From positions 1 through 48,062 of the forward strand of contig NZ_JAUOQH010000027.1 in NCBI RefSeq assembly GCF_030547075.1: 48,062 bases of DNA, given 5' to 3'. Positions 15,752-24,739 of this stretch are shown here, piece by piece. The DNA comes from Alteromonas sp. 1_MG-2023. GTDB taxonomy: Bacteria; Pseudomonadota; Gammaproteobacteria; Enterobacterales; Alteromonadaceae. The notes beneath the pieces were generated by a model. The model worked only from the letters and a program-made list of their open reading frames with translations. It ran no database searches and was not told the DNA's origin. Made by a program: the position numbers and the translations under genes. Each line of letters starts with the position of its first letter. The first letter of the stretch is position 1.

Positions 15752-16864
15752 TTAAGCCACAAACTCAGTGATTTTCCTTGCAGCCCATGCAGCTTGCTCT
15801 CTATGAACCCAGTGCGTTGCTGTGTCATGATACATAATCTGCAAATTACTTACATAGCCTGCTAAACCATCTAAAATACCTTCATCGAACGCGTCGTCTA
15901 ATCGCCCCCACAACACTAATGTTGGTAGTTCCACTCTTAGCTCGGGCACTCGTATGCTTGCCAACACCTCGGCCGAAGCGTTTTCATCAGGTGCCATCTG
16001 CGGCATCTCGCGATAATAATTTAGCATGGCAGACAAGGTTTCATTGTCATTCCAACTGCTAAGTAAGCTAGCAACGTAATTATATTTACTGTTGCCATCC
16101 CCGCTGCTTTTATGGGCATAGCTTTTACCGGCGTAGCTATTATTGAAGCTACTCTTATCGGAGCAGCTCCTATCAGCTAAATCAGCTAAATCAGTGTTTT
16201 CAGTGTTTTCAGTGGAAACGCTGCTAGCTCCGTCACTTAGTAGCTTTCTTTCGGCTTTTCGGTCGTAATCTGTGAACATGTCATCACCAAGCATGCCCTT
16301 AAGCAAGGCAAAGTGGGTCTGCCGTAATTCAACTTCGGCATCTTCAGCCACTAGTGCTTTTATGTATTCACTTTTCTTGCGTTGTTTGCTACTTGTTTTA
16401 AGCGCTTGAGTAAAAGTACTTGGGTGTGCGGCGTTTAATATTATCAACTGGTGAAATAAATCAGGCTGAAACGCAGCTAACGGCCACGCGATTGCCCCAC
16501 CCCAGTCATGCCCCACTAACGTTACTTTTTTGCCCTGACTAACAGTGCGCACAAAGTCGGCCATTCGGTTAATCAGTGCGGGAATACGATAATCACTAGT
16601 TCGGCTCAATACTTCTGACTTGTGATAACCAGGTAGATCTGGCGCGATAATATGAAAGTTGTTAGGCAGTTCGCTAATTAATACTTCCCACGTATGGGCA
16701 TTTTCTGGGAAGCCATGAAACATGATAACTAACGTGTTATCAGCGTGATCAGCGTGATCAGCGTGATCAGCATGAGTATCTATGCTGTCCCCTTTTCGTT
16801 CTAGATAATGAATATTGTGGTTTTGAATACGGATGTGTTGCGATGTCACTGAGTTAGTATGCAT
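15752..16864 (-). CDS. Alpha/beta hydrolase, epoxide-hydrolase-like, with repeat-built insertions
   Basis: A 370-residue hydrolase about 70 residues longer than its relatives. The core is complete: oxyanion motif HGFPE (50-54), nucleophile Asp120 in VGHDWGG, acid Asp in LWGRLDDAF near 323, and His near 351 in ATHWVHRE. An Asp nucleophile with HGFP fits epoxide hydrolases or fluoroacetate-type dehalogenases. Two low-complexity segments interrupt it: HADHADHADHAD at about 31-42, and residues about 211-260, built of five-residue (SCSDK, SYAGK, SYAHK) and three-residue (TEN, DLA) units encoded by 15-bp and 9-bp arrays. Reading frame is kept, so it is probably functional. No strong SD is seen before the ATG. 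Confidence 0.87.
   Translation of the reverse strand: MHTNSVTSQHIRIQNHNIHYLERKGDSIDTHADHADHADHADNTLVIMFHGFPENAHTWEVLISELPNNFHIIAPDLPGYHKSEVLSRTSDYRIPALINRMADFVRTVSQGKKVTLVGHDWGGAIAWPLAAFQPDLFHQLIILNAAHPSTFTQALKTSSKQRKKSEYIKALVAEDAEVELRQTHFALLKGMLGDDMFTDYDRKAERKLLSDGASSVSTENTENTDLADLADRSCSDKSSFNNSYAGKSYAHKSSGDGNSKYNYVASLLSSWNDNETLSAMLNYYREMPQMAPDENASAEVLASIRVPELRVELPTLVLWGRLDDAFDEGILDGLAGYVSNLQIMYHDTATHWVHREQAAWAARKITEFVA
16101..16175. repeat. 15-bp degenerate tandem array inside hydrolase gene
   Basis: Five 15-bp units (starting at 16101, 16116, 16131, 16146, 16161) with a shared core resembling GYRTAGCTNTTA. They encode the five-residue periodic segment of the hydrolase. Confidence 0.75.
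16174..16218. repeat. 9-bp tandem array inside hydrolase gene
   Basis: CAGCTAAAT twice, then CAGTGTTTT twice, then CAGTGGAAA: five consecutive 9-bp units abutting the 15-bp array. They encode the TEN-TEN and DLA-DLA residues. Confidence 0.92.
16741..16776. repeat. 9-bp tandem array near hydrolase N-terminus
   Basis: Three perfect copies of CAGCGTGAT and a fourth variant CAGCATGAG, encoding the repeated His-Ala-Asp motif. Confidence 0.95.
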
Positions 16865-16899
16865 ACCCAGCCTTGTTTTCGGTACTAATGAAGTTTGCT

Positions 16900-16933
16900 A
16901 AAAATAAAAATGCCGAGCAGGCGCTCGGCATTT
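16900..16933 (-). terminator. Terminator of the beta-oxidation operon
   Basis: Perfect 11-bp stem AAATGCCGAGC / GCTCGGCATTT around a 4-nt loop, followed on the minus strand by TTTTTATTTTT, just past the acyl-CoA dehydrogenase stop. Confidence 0.92.
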
Positions 16934-16944
16934 ATCTATTATGC

Positions 16945-18744
16945 TTACTCTACGGCAAACATACTTTCAGGCATAGACATAAGGTTGTCTGCACCAGAGC
17001 TCATAGCTGATACTAGTGAGCGAGTGCGTGTTAGCAAACGGTCAAAGTAAAAACCAGTAGTAATAATTTTACCTTTATAGAACTCGGTTTCTGAACTTCC
17101 CGCATCTAGCTGCTCTTGCGCTTTAACCGCAATTTTCAACCAGAAATACGCTACCGTTACATAACCTGAGTACATTAGGTAATCTACCGAAGCTGCACCA
17201 ATTTCATCAGGGTTAGACGCCGCTGCCTTACCAATATCCATGGTAATTTGCTGCCATTCATCTAAATGAGACGATAATGCGTTAGTCCATGCACTGAACT
17301 GTGCTTTACCGCGAAGGGATTCGCAATATTCACGCACTTCTTGAACAAATACATTAAGCAATTCGCCATTAGAGCCCATTACTTTTCGGCCTAATAAATC
17401 GATAGCTTGAATACCGGTAGTACCTTCATACATAGTACAGATACGGGTATCACGTGCTAATTGCTCCATGCCCCATTCTTTAATGAAGCCATGACCGCCG
17501 TACACTTGCATACCGTAGCTAGTACATTCCTGCGCACTTTCAGTTAAAAATGCTTTAACGATTGGCGTTAGGAACGCAAGCTTAGTATCAGCAAGCGTTT
17601 TTTCTTCAGCGTCATCGCCATAAAGGGTTACATCGACTAATTGCATGCAATATGCCGCTAGTGCACGGTTACCTTCAGAGAAGGCTTTTTGCGTGAGTAG
17701 CATACGGCGCACATCAGGATGTACAATAATTGGATCTGCAGGGCCATCTTGGTTTTTACGACCCGTTAAAGAACGAAACTGAATACGATCTTTAGCGTAA
17801 CGCAATGCACCTTGGAAAGACGCTTCAGAAGCCGCTAAACCTTCAAGACCAGTACCGATACGGGCAGTGTTCATAAATGTAAACATGCAATTAAGACCAC
17901 GGTTAGGCTGGCCAATCAAAAAGCCTTTTGCGCCATCGAAGTTAATCACACAGGTGGCGCTAGCCTTAATCCCCATCTTGTGTTCAATGCTTCCACAAGC
18001 AACGCCGTTGCGATCTAGCTTTTCGCCTTCATCAGAAACGTTGAATTTAGGTACAACAAATAACGAAATACCCTTAGTGCCTTCTGGCGCACCAGGTAAA
18101 CGCGCTAGTACAATGTGAACGATATTTTCTGACATATCGTGCTCACCGGCAGAAATAAAGATTTTCGTTCCGGTTAAGCTGTAGCTACCATCGTCTTGCG
18201 GTTCTGCACGGCATTTAAGCATACCCAAATCAGAGCCACAATGTGCTTCTGTCAAACACATGGTACCTGTCCATTCACCGCTAATAAGCTTTGGTAAATA
18301 CTGGTTTTGTAATGTTTCAGTACCGTGCGCTTTAATGGTTTCCATACACCCTTGGCTTAAGCCAGGGTACATAGCCCACGAGTGGTTAGCACCCGAGAAC
18401 CATTCTGCAATAATAGATGACAGTGAGTATGGCAATGCTTGACCACCAAACTCTTCAGGATGAGACATACTTGGCCAGCCGCCTTCAACGTACTGTTGAT
18501 AAGCTTCTTTAAAACCAGCAGGCGTAGTCACTTCACCGTCTACCCACTTACATCCTTCTTCATCACCCGACATATTAATGGGTGCAAGGCTGTTTTCAGA
18601 AAACTTAGCTGCTTCAGAGAAGATAGCCGAAACTAAATCTTCTGATGCTTCTTCAAAACCAAGCTTTTGATAATGTTCTTGATAGTTTAATAGCTCATGT
18701 GTAACAAACATGGCGTCGCGTTGTGGAGCTTTATAACCTTCCAT
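16945..18744 (-). CDS. Acyl-CoA dehydrogenase with extra C-terminal domain (FadE-like)
   Basis: A 599-residue FAD enzyme that introduces the alpha-beta double bond in acyl-CoAs, the first step of beta-oxidation. The central flavin and substrate signatures are present (MCLTEAHCGSDLG, IFISAGEHDM), and TRICTMYEGTTGIQAIDLLGRK near 430 carries the catalytic-base glutamate region. The C-terminal 140 residues form the additional helical domain typical of the roughly 600-residue bacterial group. AGGT lies before the ATG, and the thiolase stop is only 9 bases upstream, so it is the last gene of the operon. Chain-length preference is not visible. Confidence 0.93.
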   Translation of the reverse strand: MEGYKAPQRDAMFVTHELLNYQEHYQKLGFEEASEDLVSAIFSEAAKFSENSLAPINMSGDEEGCKWVDGEVTTPAGFKEAYQQYVEGGWPSMSHPEEFGGQALPYSLSSIIAEWFSGANHSWAMYPGLSQGCMETIKAHGTETLQNQYLPKLISGEWTGTMCLTEAHCGSDLGMLKCRAEPQDDGSYSLTGTKIFISAGEHDMSENIVHIVLARLPGAPEGTKGISLFVVPKFNVSDEGEKLDRNGVACGSIEHKMGIKASATCVINFDGAKGFLIGQPNRGLNCMFTFMNTARIGTGLEGLAASEASFQGALRYAKDRIQFRSLTGRKNQDGPADPIIVHPDVRRMLLTQKAFSEGNRALAAYCMQLVDVTLYGDDAEEKTLADTKLAFLTPIVKAFLTESAQECTSYGMQVYGGHGFIKEWGMEQLARDTRICTMYEGTTGIQAIDLLGRKVMGSNGELLNVFVQEVREYCESLRGKAQFSAWTNALSSHLDEWQQITMDIGKAAASNPDEIGAASVDYLMYSGYVTVAYFWLKIAVKAQEQLDAGSSETEFYKGKIITTGFYFDRLLTRTRSLVSAMSSGADNLMSMPESMFAVE

Positions 18745-18753
18745 ACCAAATAC

Positions 18754-19935
18754 CTATATAACTTCAAATAAACCAGCAGCACCCATACCGCCGCCAATAC
18801 ACATAGTACAAACAACGAACTTCGCGCCACGTCGCTTGCCTTCGATTAATGCATGACCCACCATACGTGCGCCACTCATTCCGTAAGGATGGCCAATGGA
18901 AATAGCACCACCGTTTACGTTTAGTAATTCATCAGGAATACCCAGCTTATCGCGGCAATAAAGGACTTGTACTGCGAAGGCTTCATTCAATTCCCACAAA
19001 CCAATATCGTCCATAGTTAAGCCGTGTTGCTTTAACAATTTAGGAATGGCAAACACTGGGCCGATACCCATTTCATCTGGCTCACAACCTGCTACCGCAA
19101 TACCCCGGTAAATACCTAATGGTTTCGCTTGGCCTTTCGCAGCAGATTGTTCATCCATAATCACGGTTGCACTAGCACCATCTGATAACTGGCTAGCATT
19201 ACCAGCGGTAATACAGCCGCCTTCAATAACAGGGTTAAGTGAACGCAAACCTTCCAGCTGAGTTTCAGGGCGGTTACCTTCATCTTTCGATAAAGTGACT
19301 TCCTGCTCGCTCGTTTCGCCAGTTTCTTTATTGAAAATGGCTTTGGTTGCCGTAATTGGCACAATTTCATCGTCGAACTTGCCAGCTTCTTGGCCTGCTG
19401 CGGTGCGCATTTGACTTTGATAAGCGTATTCGTCTTGCACATCGCGGCTAATGCCGTAGCGCTGGGCTACAACTTCAGCAGTTTGCAGCATAGGCATATA
19501 AATGCTTTTATGCTTAGCCACAAGCTCTGGGTCAACAGCGCGAGACATGTTCATTGCCTTGGTTTGTACCAAAGAAATAGAGTCTAGACCGCCAGCAACC
19601 ATAATATTGGTATCGCCAGAGCGAATGCTGTTTGCGGCATTGGCAATAGCATACATACCAGAGCTACACTGTCTGTCGAGGGTCATACCCGCAACCGTTA
19701 CCGGCAAATCGCCTGCTAGTGCTGCTAAGCGGCCAATGTTCATGCCGCCACTGCCTTGTGTTAGGGCTGCGCCCATAATCACATCATCGATACTGGCAGG
19801 ATCGACACCTGCACGTAATACCGCGTTTCGAATAGCGTGGCCACCTAGTGTAGGGGCTGGTAAATTATTAAGTGCACCTTTGTAGGCACGGCCAATAGGC
19901 GTTCTTGCGGTACTTACTATTACTGCATCGCGCAT
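18754..19935 (-). CDS. Acetyl-CoA C-acyltransferase (thiolase)
   Basis: A 393-residue thiolase that cleaves 3-ketoacyl-CoA with CoA to acetyl-CoA and a shortened acyl-CoA. The nucleophilic Cys is in DRQCSSGM, the catalytic His in SIGHPYGMSGARM, and the second Cys in CIGGGMGAAG. The ATG at 19935 was chosen over one at 19986 because AAGGAGT lies six bases upstream; the upstream choice would extend into the preceding gene. The stop codon of the preceding multifunctional gene overlaps this Shine-Dalgarno (CTAAGGAGT), suggesting translational coupling. Second gene of the three-gene operon. Confidence 0.95.
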   Translation of the reverse strand: MRDAVIVSTARTPIGRAYKGALNNLPAPTLGGHAIRNAVLRAGVDPASIDDVIMGAALTQGSGGMNIGRLAALAGDLPVTVAGMTLDRQCSSGMYAIANAANSIRSGDTNIMVAGGLDSISLVQTKAMNMSRAVDPELVAKHKSIYMPMLQTAEVVAQRYGISRDVQDEYAYQSQMRTAAGQEAGKFDDEIVPITATKAIFNKETGETSEQEVTLSKDEGNRPETQLEGLRSLNPVIEGGCITAGNASQLSDGASATVIMDEQSAAKGQAKPLGIYRGIAVAGCEPDEMGIGPVFAIPKLLKQHGLTMDDIGLWELNEAFAVQVLYCRDKLGIPDELLNVNGGAISIGHPYGMSGARMVGHALIEGKRRGAKFVVCTMCIGGGMGAAGLFEVI

Positions 19936-19945
19936 AGCGTACTCC

Positions 19946-22066
19946 TTAGTTTTTAAATTTTGCGAAGCTACTGCGCTCTTGCGCAAGCTTGATTAATAGG
20001 TCGCTCGGTTGTAACCACATTTTTCCGTAGTCACCAAGCTTCTCTGCGTAGGTTGAAAGCTTATCAACGATTTCACCAAGACCAACTTCATCGGCATATT
20101 GCATAGGGCCGCCGCGATAAACTGGGAAGCCATAGCCATACACGTAAATAACATCGATATCGCTAGACTTCGCAGCAATACCCTCTTCTAGAATGCATGC
20201 CCCTTCATTAATAAGGGTGTATAAGCAACGAACCAAAATTTCTTCGTCGCTAATGTCGCTTCGCTGCGTAACGCCTAAACGCTCCGCTTCTTGCTTGGCA
20301 ATTTCTAATACTTCAGGGTCTGGAATTGGGACACGGCTACCAGCTTCATAAAGATAAGCACCACGGCCTGTTTTAAGGCCATTACGATTTTTCTCTACTA
20401 AACGGTCGGCTACTGCGCCGTAGGCAGGATCGTGAGAAATAAAGGCTTGGCGAGACTGGCGAACATAGTAACCAATATCTAAGCCGGCCATATCACCCAT
20501 GGTGAATGGCCCCATTGGCATACCAAATTGCGTTAGTACACGGTCAACTTGCTCAGGAGTTGCACCTTCAAGTAATAAACGGTTAGCTTCACGGCCATAA
20601 GGTTCAATCATACGATTACCTACAAAGCCAAAACATACGCCAACCAAGACCGCCACTTTCTTAATGCGCTTGGCCAGCTTCATACAAGTTTTGATAACAT
20701 CGGCGGATGTATCTTCTGCTTTCACAATTTCAAGCAGCTTCATAACGTTAGCTGGCGAGAAGAAATGAAGGCCGATAACATCTTGTGGACGTGAGGTACA
20801 CGCGGCAATTTCGTTCACATCAAGGGTTGATGTGTTAGACGCTAAAATAGCCCCTGGCTTGCATACTTTATCTAAGCTAGTGAAAACCGTTTTCTTCACT
20901 TCCATTTTTTCAAACACAGCTTCAATAACAAGGTCCACATCGGCTAAGTCGTCATACGTTGTGGTGCCGCCTAACAGCGCCATACGTGCTTCCACTTGTT
21001 CCTGAGTTAACTTGCCTTTTTTCGCTGAGTTTTCGTAATTTTTACGAATGAGGGCCAAGCCTTTATCTAGCGCTTCTTGCTTAAGCTCTAGCATAGTGAC
21101 CGGAATACCCGCATTAGCGAAGTTCATTGCAATACCGCCACCCATGGTGCCAGCACCAATCACTGCCACTTTTTCAATGCTTCGCTCTGGTGTGCTTTTA
21201 TTAAAGTCACTTACGTGACCCGCTGCGCGTTCTGCAAAGAAGAAATGTTGCTGTGCACGGGCTTGTGGCGTGTTCATACATTCCATGAACAACTTACCTT
21301 CATGTTTAAGGCCATCTTCAAAGGCCAACGTATAAGCGCCTTTAACCGCTTCAATACATTTTAACGGCGCAAAAAAGCCCCGTGCTGCCATTTTAGTTTG
21401 CGCGGATACCGCGTCGAATACGCCCTGCACTTCTTCAGACATAGTCAGCGTGATATCACTGGTACGTTTAATGCCATTTTCAGCGTTCAACGAACTAAGA
21501 TACTGCTTGGTATCTTCAAGCAAATGTTCTGGCTTATCAGAAATTTTGTCGAATACGCCTGGAAGCTTAACAACAGACGTTGGTTTACCTGTCACTATCA
21601 TAGACAGTGCGGTAGCTGCATCAGCTAGGCGTGGTAAACGCTGGGTTCCACCAGCACCAGGCAATATGCCAAGGTTTACTTCTGGAAGGCCAACTTGGTT
21701 TCCAGCGAAAGTAATTCTGTGGTGGCACGCTAATGCGACTTCTAAACCGCCACCAAACGCTGGCCCCGGCAATACTGCCACTACCGGTTTGGTCGCATTT
21801 TCAATTTTGTCGAGTACTTCAGGAAGATTAGGCGATAAGTCACCACCGGAGAACTCACTAATATCAGCACCACCTGAAAAGAGGCCGAGTGAAGAAGTGA
21901 TGACAATAGCGCTAACTTTGTCGTCGCTTAACGCGCTTTCAATACCATCTATTAGCCCAATTCGTACTGCACGGGAAAGTGCATTTACTGGTGCACTTTG
22001 CATTGTTAATGTAGCTACACCCTGTTGGACTGTGTAGTCCACTGCGTTGTTTTCCATCTCTGTCAT
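19946..22066 (-). CDS. Multifunctional enoyl-CoA hydratase / 3-hydroxyacyl-CoA dehydrogenase
   Basis: A 706-residue fusion. Residues 10-190 are the crotonase domain, with oxyanion segments GLFSGGADI and GPAFGGGLEVAL and catalytic region LPEVNLGILPGAGGTQRLPR. Residues 295-480 are the NAD-binding domain (VAVIGAGTMGGGIAMNFA) with LHFFSPANVMKLLEIV, and residues 480-700 are the two C-terminal dehydrogenase domains. It hydrates enoyl-CoA and oxidises the 3-hydroxyacyl-CoA. Length and layout fit FadJ or peroxisomal-type MFE-1. First gene of the operon; thiolase and acyl-CoA dehydrogenase follow 10 and 9 bases apart. AGGATA precedes the ATG. Confidence 0.94.
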   Translation of the reverse strand: MTEMENNAVDYTVQQGVATLTMQSAPVNALSRAVRIGLIDGIESALSDDKVSAIVITSSLGLFSGGADISEFSGGDLSPNLPEVLDKIENATKPVVAVLPGPAFGGGLEVALACHHRITFAGNQVGLPEVNLGILPGAGGTQRLPRLADAATALSMIVTGKPTSVVKLPGVFDKISDKPEHLLEDTKQYLSSLNAENGIKRTSDITLTMSEEVQGVFDAVSAQTKMAARGFFAPLKCIEAVKGAYTLAFEDGLKHEGKLFMECMNTPQARAQQHFFFAERAAGHVSDFNKSTPERSIEKVAVIGAGTMGGGIAMNFANAGIPVTMLELKQEALDKGLALIRKNYENSAKKGKLTQEQVEARMALLGGTTTYDDLADVDLVIEAVFEKMEVKKTVFTSLDKVCKPGAILASNTSTLDVNEIAACTSRPQDVIGLHFFSPANVMKLLEIVKAEDTSADVIKTCMKLAKRIKKVAVLVGVCFGFVGNRMIEPYGREANRLLLEGATPEQVDRVLTQFGMPMGPFTMGDMAGLDIGYYVRQSRQAFISHDPAYGAVADRLVEKNRNGLKTGRGAYLYEAGSRVPIPDPEVLEIAKQEAERLGVTQRSDISDEEILVRCLYTLINEGACILEEGIAAKSSDIDVIYVYGYGFPVYRGGPMQYADEVGLGEIVDKLSTYAEKLGDYGKMWLQPSDLLIKLAQERSSFAKFKN

Positions 22067-22311
22067 AACGGTATCCTGTTATTCACGTTAATCGGATGTT
22101 ATTGCAGTGTAGTCAATCATCCAAGTTTATTGGTGTTATAGACATTCATCACAATATTTAATAAAGACACCAAACCCTTTATTGGTGCATAACTTTCTCT
22201 AAACACGTATAGAGTAAGGTATAAGGAAGAATTGACAGATTACCTCACTAGTGTTTTTGTTAACTAACACAATAACTAATTACATATAATTAACATTTGA
22301 GGTGAGCTAGT
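22067..22311. promoter_or_regulatory. Divergent promoter region, beta-oxidation operon and dehalogenase
   Basis: About 245 bases serving two divergent operons. TTTATTGGTG occurs twice in direct orientation (22126-22135 and 22178-22187), and an inverted ACACCAAA lies between (22167-22174). This trio could bind a shared acyl-CoA-responsive regulator; no canonical FadR or PsrA site is obvious. Confidence 0.45.
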
Positions 22312-23226
22312 ATGCAAGTCTTAAAAACACCTGAAAGTGCATTCTCAACTATTACCGACTTTCCCTATAAGCCGAAGTTTGTTCAAGTCACCGACACTGT
22401 AAGTGGTGAGCTTTCAATGGCCTATTATCAATGTGGCCCTGAAGACGGACACACTATTTTGTTATTACACGGCGAACCATCTTGGGGCTATCTGTACCGT
22501 AAGATGATTCCGATATTAGCTGATGCTGGGTTTAATGTTTTAGTTCCTGACTTAATTGGCTTCGGGCGCTCAGATAAACCCACTCGCCGCGAAGATTACA
22601 CTTACGCCCGCCATCTTATTTGGCTTAAAGACTGGTTTAATCAGACCATTACGGGAAAAGTAACGCTTTTCTGTCAGGATTGGGGTGGCCTTTTAGGTCT
22701 GCGGCTTGTGGCAGACATGCCTGCTCGCTTTTCAGGTGTAATGGCATCAAATACCTTTTTACCCACCGGTGAACATACTCCCCCTGATGCCTTTCTTAAT
22801 TGGCGTCGCTACTCTCAAGATGTCCCTGTGTTTCCGGTATCTGGGGTAATAAAAAGTGGAACCGTATCGACCCTATCGCAAGATACCTTGAATGCCTACG
22901 ATGCGCCTTTTCCTTCTGAAGAATATAAAGAAGGTGCAAGGCAATTTCCCTTGCTAGTGCCCGCTACACCAGACGATCCACAAACCCAAGCTAATCGCGA
23001 TGCATGGGACAGATTAAAACAATTTAATACGCCTTTCATGACCGCGTTTAGTGACAGTGATCCAGTGACCGCTGGCGGCGACAAATTGATGCAATCTCGC
23101 ATCCCTGGTTGTAAAGGGGTGCAACACACCACCGTAATTAAAGGCGGCCATTTCGTACAAGAAGATAAAGGGCCTGAGTTAGCCGATCTTCTTATCACTT
23201 TTATTAATGCCACTGGGCAAGCTTAA
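22312..23226 (+). CDS. Haloalkane dehalogenase-like alpha/beta hydrolase (HLD-I type)
   Basis: A 304-residue protein of dehalogenase length. Motifs: HGEPSWGYLYRK (53-64), nucleophile Asp123 followed by halide-binding Trp124 in FCQDWGGLLG, a cap-domain Trp164 in FLNWRRY, acid Asp in FSDSDPVT (248-250), and His280 in KGGHFVQED. The two tryptophans and GHFVQED match subfamily I haloalkane dehalogenases (DhlA/DmhA style), which hydrolyse C-halogen bonds to alcohols plus halide. Many family members in marine bacteria have unproven substrates. GAGGTGAG precedes the ATG. It is followed 10 bases later by an SDR that could oxidise the alcohol product. Confidence 0.85.
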   Translation: MQVLKTPESAFSTITDFPYKPKFVQVTDTVSGELSMAYYQCGPEDGHTILLLHGEPSWGYLYRKMIPILADAGFNVLVPDLIGFGRSDKPTRREDYTYARHLIWLKDWFNQTITGKVTLFCQDWGGLLGLRLVADMPARFSGVMASNTFLPTGEHTPPDAFLNWRRYSQDVPVFPVSGVIKSGTVSTLSQDTLNAYDAPFPSEEYKEGARQFPLLVPATPDDPQTQANRDAWDRLKQFNTPFMTAFSDSDPVTAGGDKLMQSRIPGCKGVQHTTVIKGGHFVQEDKGPELADLLITFINATGQA

Positions 23227-23236
23227 GGAAATAAAC

Positions 23237-24001
23237 ATGGATTCATTATTAGATTTTAGCGATAAGGTGATTTTGATCACTGGCGCGGGCAGCGGTTTTG
23301 GCCGTCTTCTAGCGCAAGGGTTAGGAAGCCGTGGCGCTAAATTAGTATTATCTGATATTAATGAAGAAAATTTGGAATCGTGTCGTGCTGACGTCGCAAG
23401 CTATACCGATGTGGTAGCGAAAGCGGGCGATATTGCCAGCGAAGAATTAAACAAAGCCTTAGTGGAGTTGGCAAAGGACAAGTTTGGTCGTTTAGATATC
23501 GCTATCAATAATGCTGGCATTGCCCATGTGCCTACCCCTATGCATGAAATGACTGAAGAGATCATCGACCTTCAGTTTGCTGTGAATGTAAAAGGCGTGA
23601 TGTTTGGCATGAAGTATCAATTGCCGCAGATGCTATCGCAAAAGCAAGGACATATATTGAATGTGAGCTCCCTTGCCGGATTAGGTGGCGCACCGAAGGG
23701 TGGCGCATATGCTGCGGCTAAGCATGCCGTTGCAGGCGTGACTCGAACTGCGGCTATTGAATATGGCCGAAAAAATGTGCGGGTAAATGCGGTATGCCCA
23801 TTCTATAGCCCGACAAACATTTTAAATGTGGATGGTTACAATACCAAAGAAGCGCAAACACAGCTTGGCATGGGAAGCCCTATGAAACGCTTGGGCGAGC
23901 CTCAGGAAATTGTGAACGCCATGATACTCATGCTATCGCCATGCAACAGCTATATGAATGGCCAAACTATAGCGGTAGATGGTGGCGTTACGGCGTGGTA
24001 A
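23237..24001 (+). CDS. Short-chain dehydrogenase/reductase (SDR)
   Basis: A 254-residue classical SDR. Cofactor motif TGAGSGFG, structural NNAG, catalytic Ser in NVSSLAG, and YAAAK are all in place; the C-terminal MNGQTIAVDGG is typical. An Asp after the second beta strand (LVLSDINEENL) favours NAD(H). ATG 23237 follows TAAGGA that overlaps the dehalogenase stop, so the two are one operon and likely coupled. It probably oxidises a hydroxyl on the product of its partner or on a hydroxyacyl intermediate; the substrate is not visible from sequence. Confidence 0.92.
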   Translation: MDSLLDFSDKVILITGAGSGFGRLLAQGLGSRGAKLVLSDINEENLESCRADVASYTDVVAKAGDIASEELNKALVELAKDKFGRLDIAINNAGIAHVPTPMHEMTEEIIDLQFAVNVKGVMFGMKYQLPQMLSQKQGHILNVSSLAGLGGAPKGGAYAAAKHAVAGVTRTAAIEYGRKNVRVNAVCPFYSPTNILNVDGYNTKEAQTQLGMGSPMKRLGEPQEIVNAMILMLSPCNSYMNGQTIAVDGGVTAW

Positions 24002-24101
24002 TCCTCACTCGTGTATTGAGTGTTATACCTTAGTATAGAAGGTCATGTTTTGTTTCAGTTCAACTTTAGTTGTAATGAACGCGAACAAACATGACCCCTG
24101 A

Positions 24102-24136
24102 AAGAAGCGGCTTAATTTGGCCGCTTCTTCTTTTTT
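24102..24136 (+). terminator. Rho-independent terminator after the SDR gene
   Basis: Stem AAGAAGCGGC / GCCGCTTCTT with an 8-nt loop, followed by CTTTTTT, about 100 bases past the stop. Confidence 0.9.
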
Positions 24137-24165
24137 AAATTGAATACTAACGGTAAGGAGTTCTT

Positions 24166-24498
24166 ATGAAAAAATCGATGAGTTACTTCGCTACCAGCAG
24201 TTTTTTTATTTTGTTCACGACTTTTACGTCACATGCCGTGGCGAGCACCCAACCTTACCAAACTAGCCAGAACTACCCTATTCAGCCGAGTGCTATTAGT
24301 TATCACCCAGCGCATACCTCATCTAATGACCAAGGTGTAAGTTCAGGTTATATGGTGAAAAAAGCCCGTAGCGAAAACACTGAATCAAATGCGGTATTTC
24401 AAGGTTTACTTATTCGTTCAGCACAACATCTTCCCCTATCTGAAAGTGCATTGTTAATCCACTCTTCGCTTCCTTACCGCACCGTATCAGCAGACTAA
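24166..24498 (+). CDS. Small exported protein of unknown function
   Basis: A 110-residue protein I do not recognise. Residues 1-26 form a signal peptide with cleavage likely after AVA. The mature part is Ser-, Gln- and Pro-rich at first (about 27-60), then more ordered (SNAVFQGLLIRSAQHLP, SESALLIHSSLPYRTV). No cysteine remains after the signal. AAGGAG lies 6 bases before the ATG, which supports real translation. It sits alone between a terminator and the next gene's spacer. Could be a lineage-specific envelope protein. Confidence 0.6.
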   Translation: MKKSMSYFATSSFFILFTTFTSHAVASTQPYQTSQNYPIQPSAISYHPAHTSSNDQGVSSGYMVKKARSENTESNAVFQGLLIRSAQHLPLSESALLIHSSLPYRTVSAD

Positions 24499-24739
24499 TA
24501 GGTTTAACGACCTAGAAAGCACTAACGGTAGACAACGCCTTAACGTTTTCTTCTAAGTCTCTTTCTTCTAAAAATGTCCTTTTTATAAACTTTTTCTTTT
24601 CTTAATAGGTTTGTTTCTATAAATTCTAATTCATAGAAATAAAAAAGCATTACTTAAAAGACACTAAAAAAACACTAAATTTTTGAAGACAATTCCTTCT
24701 TGAAATTTCCGTGTTACACTGAAAAAAGAAGGGGTATTG

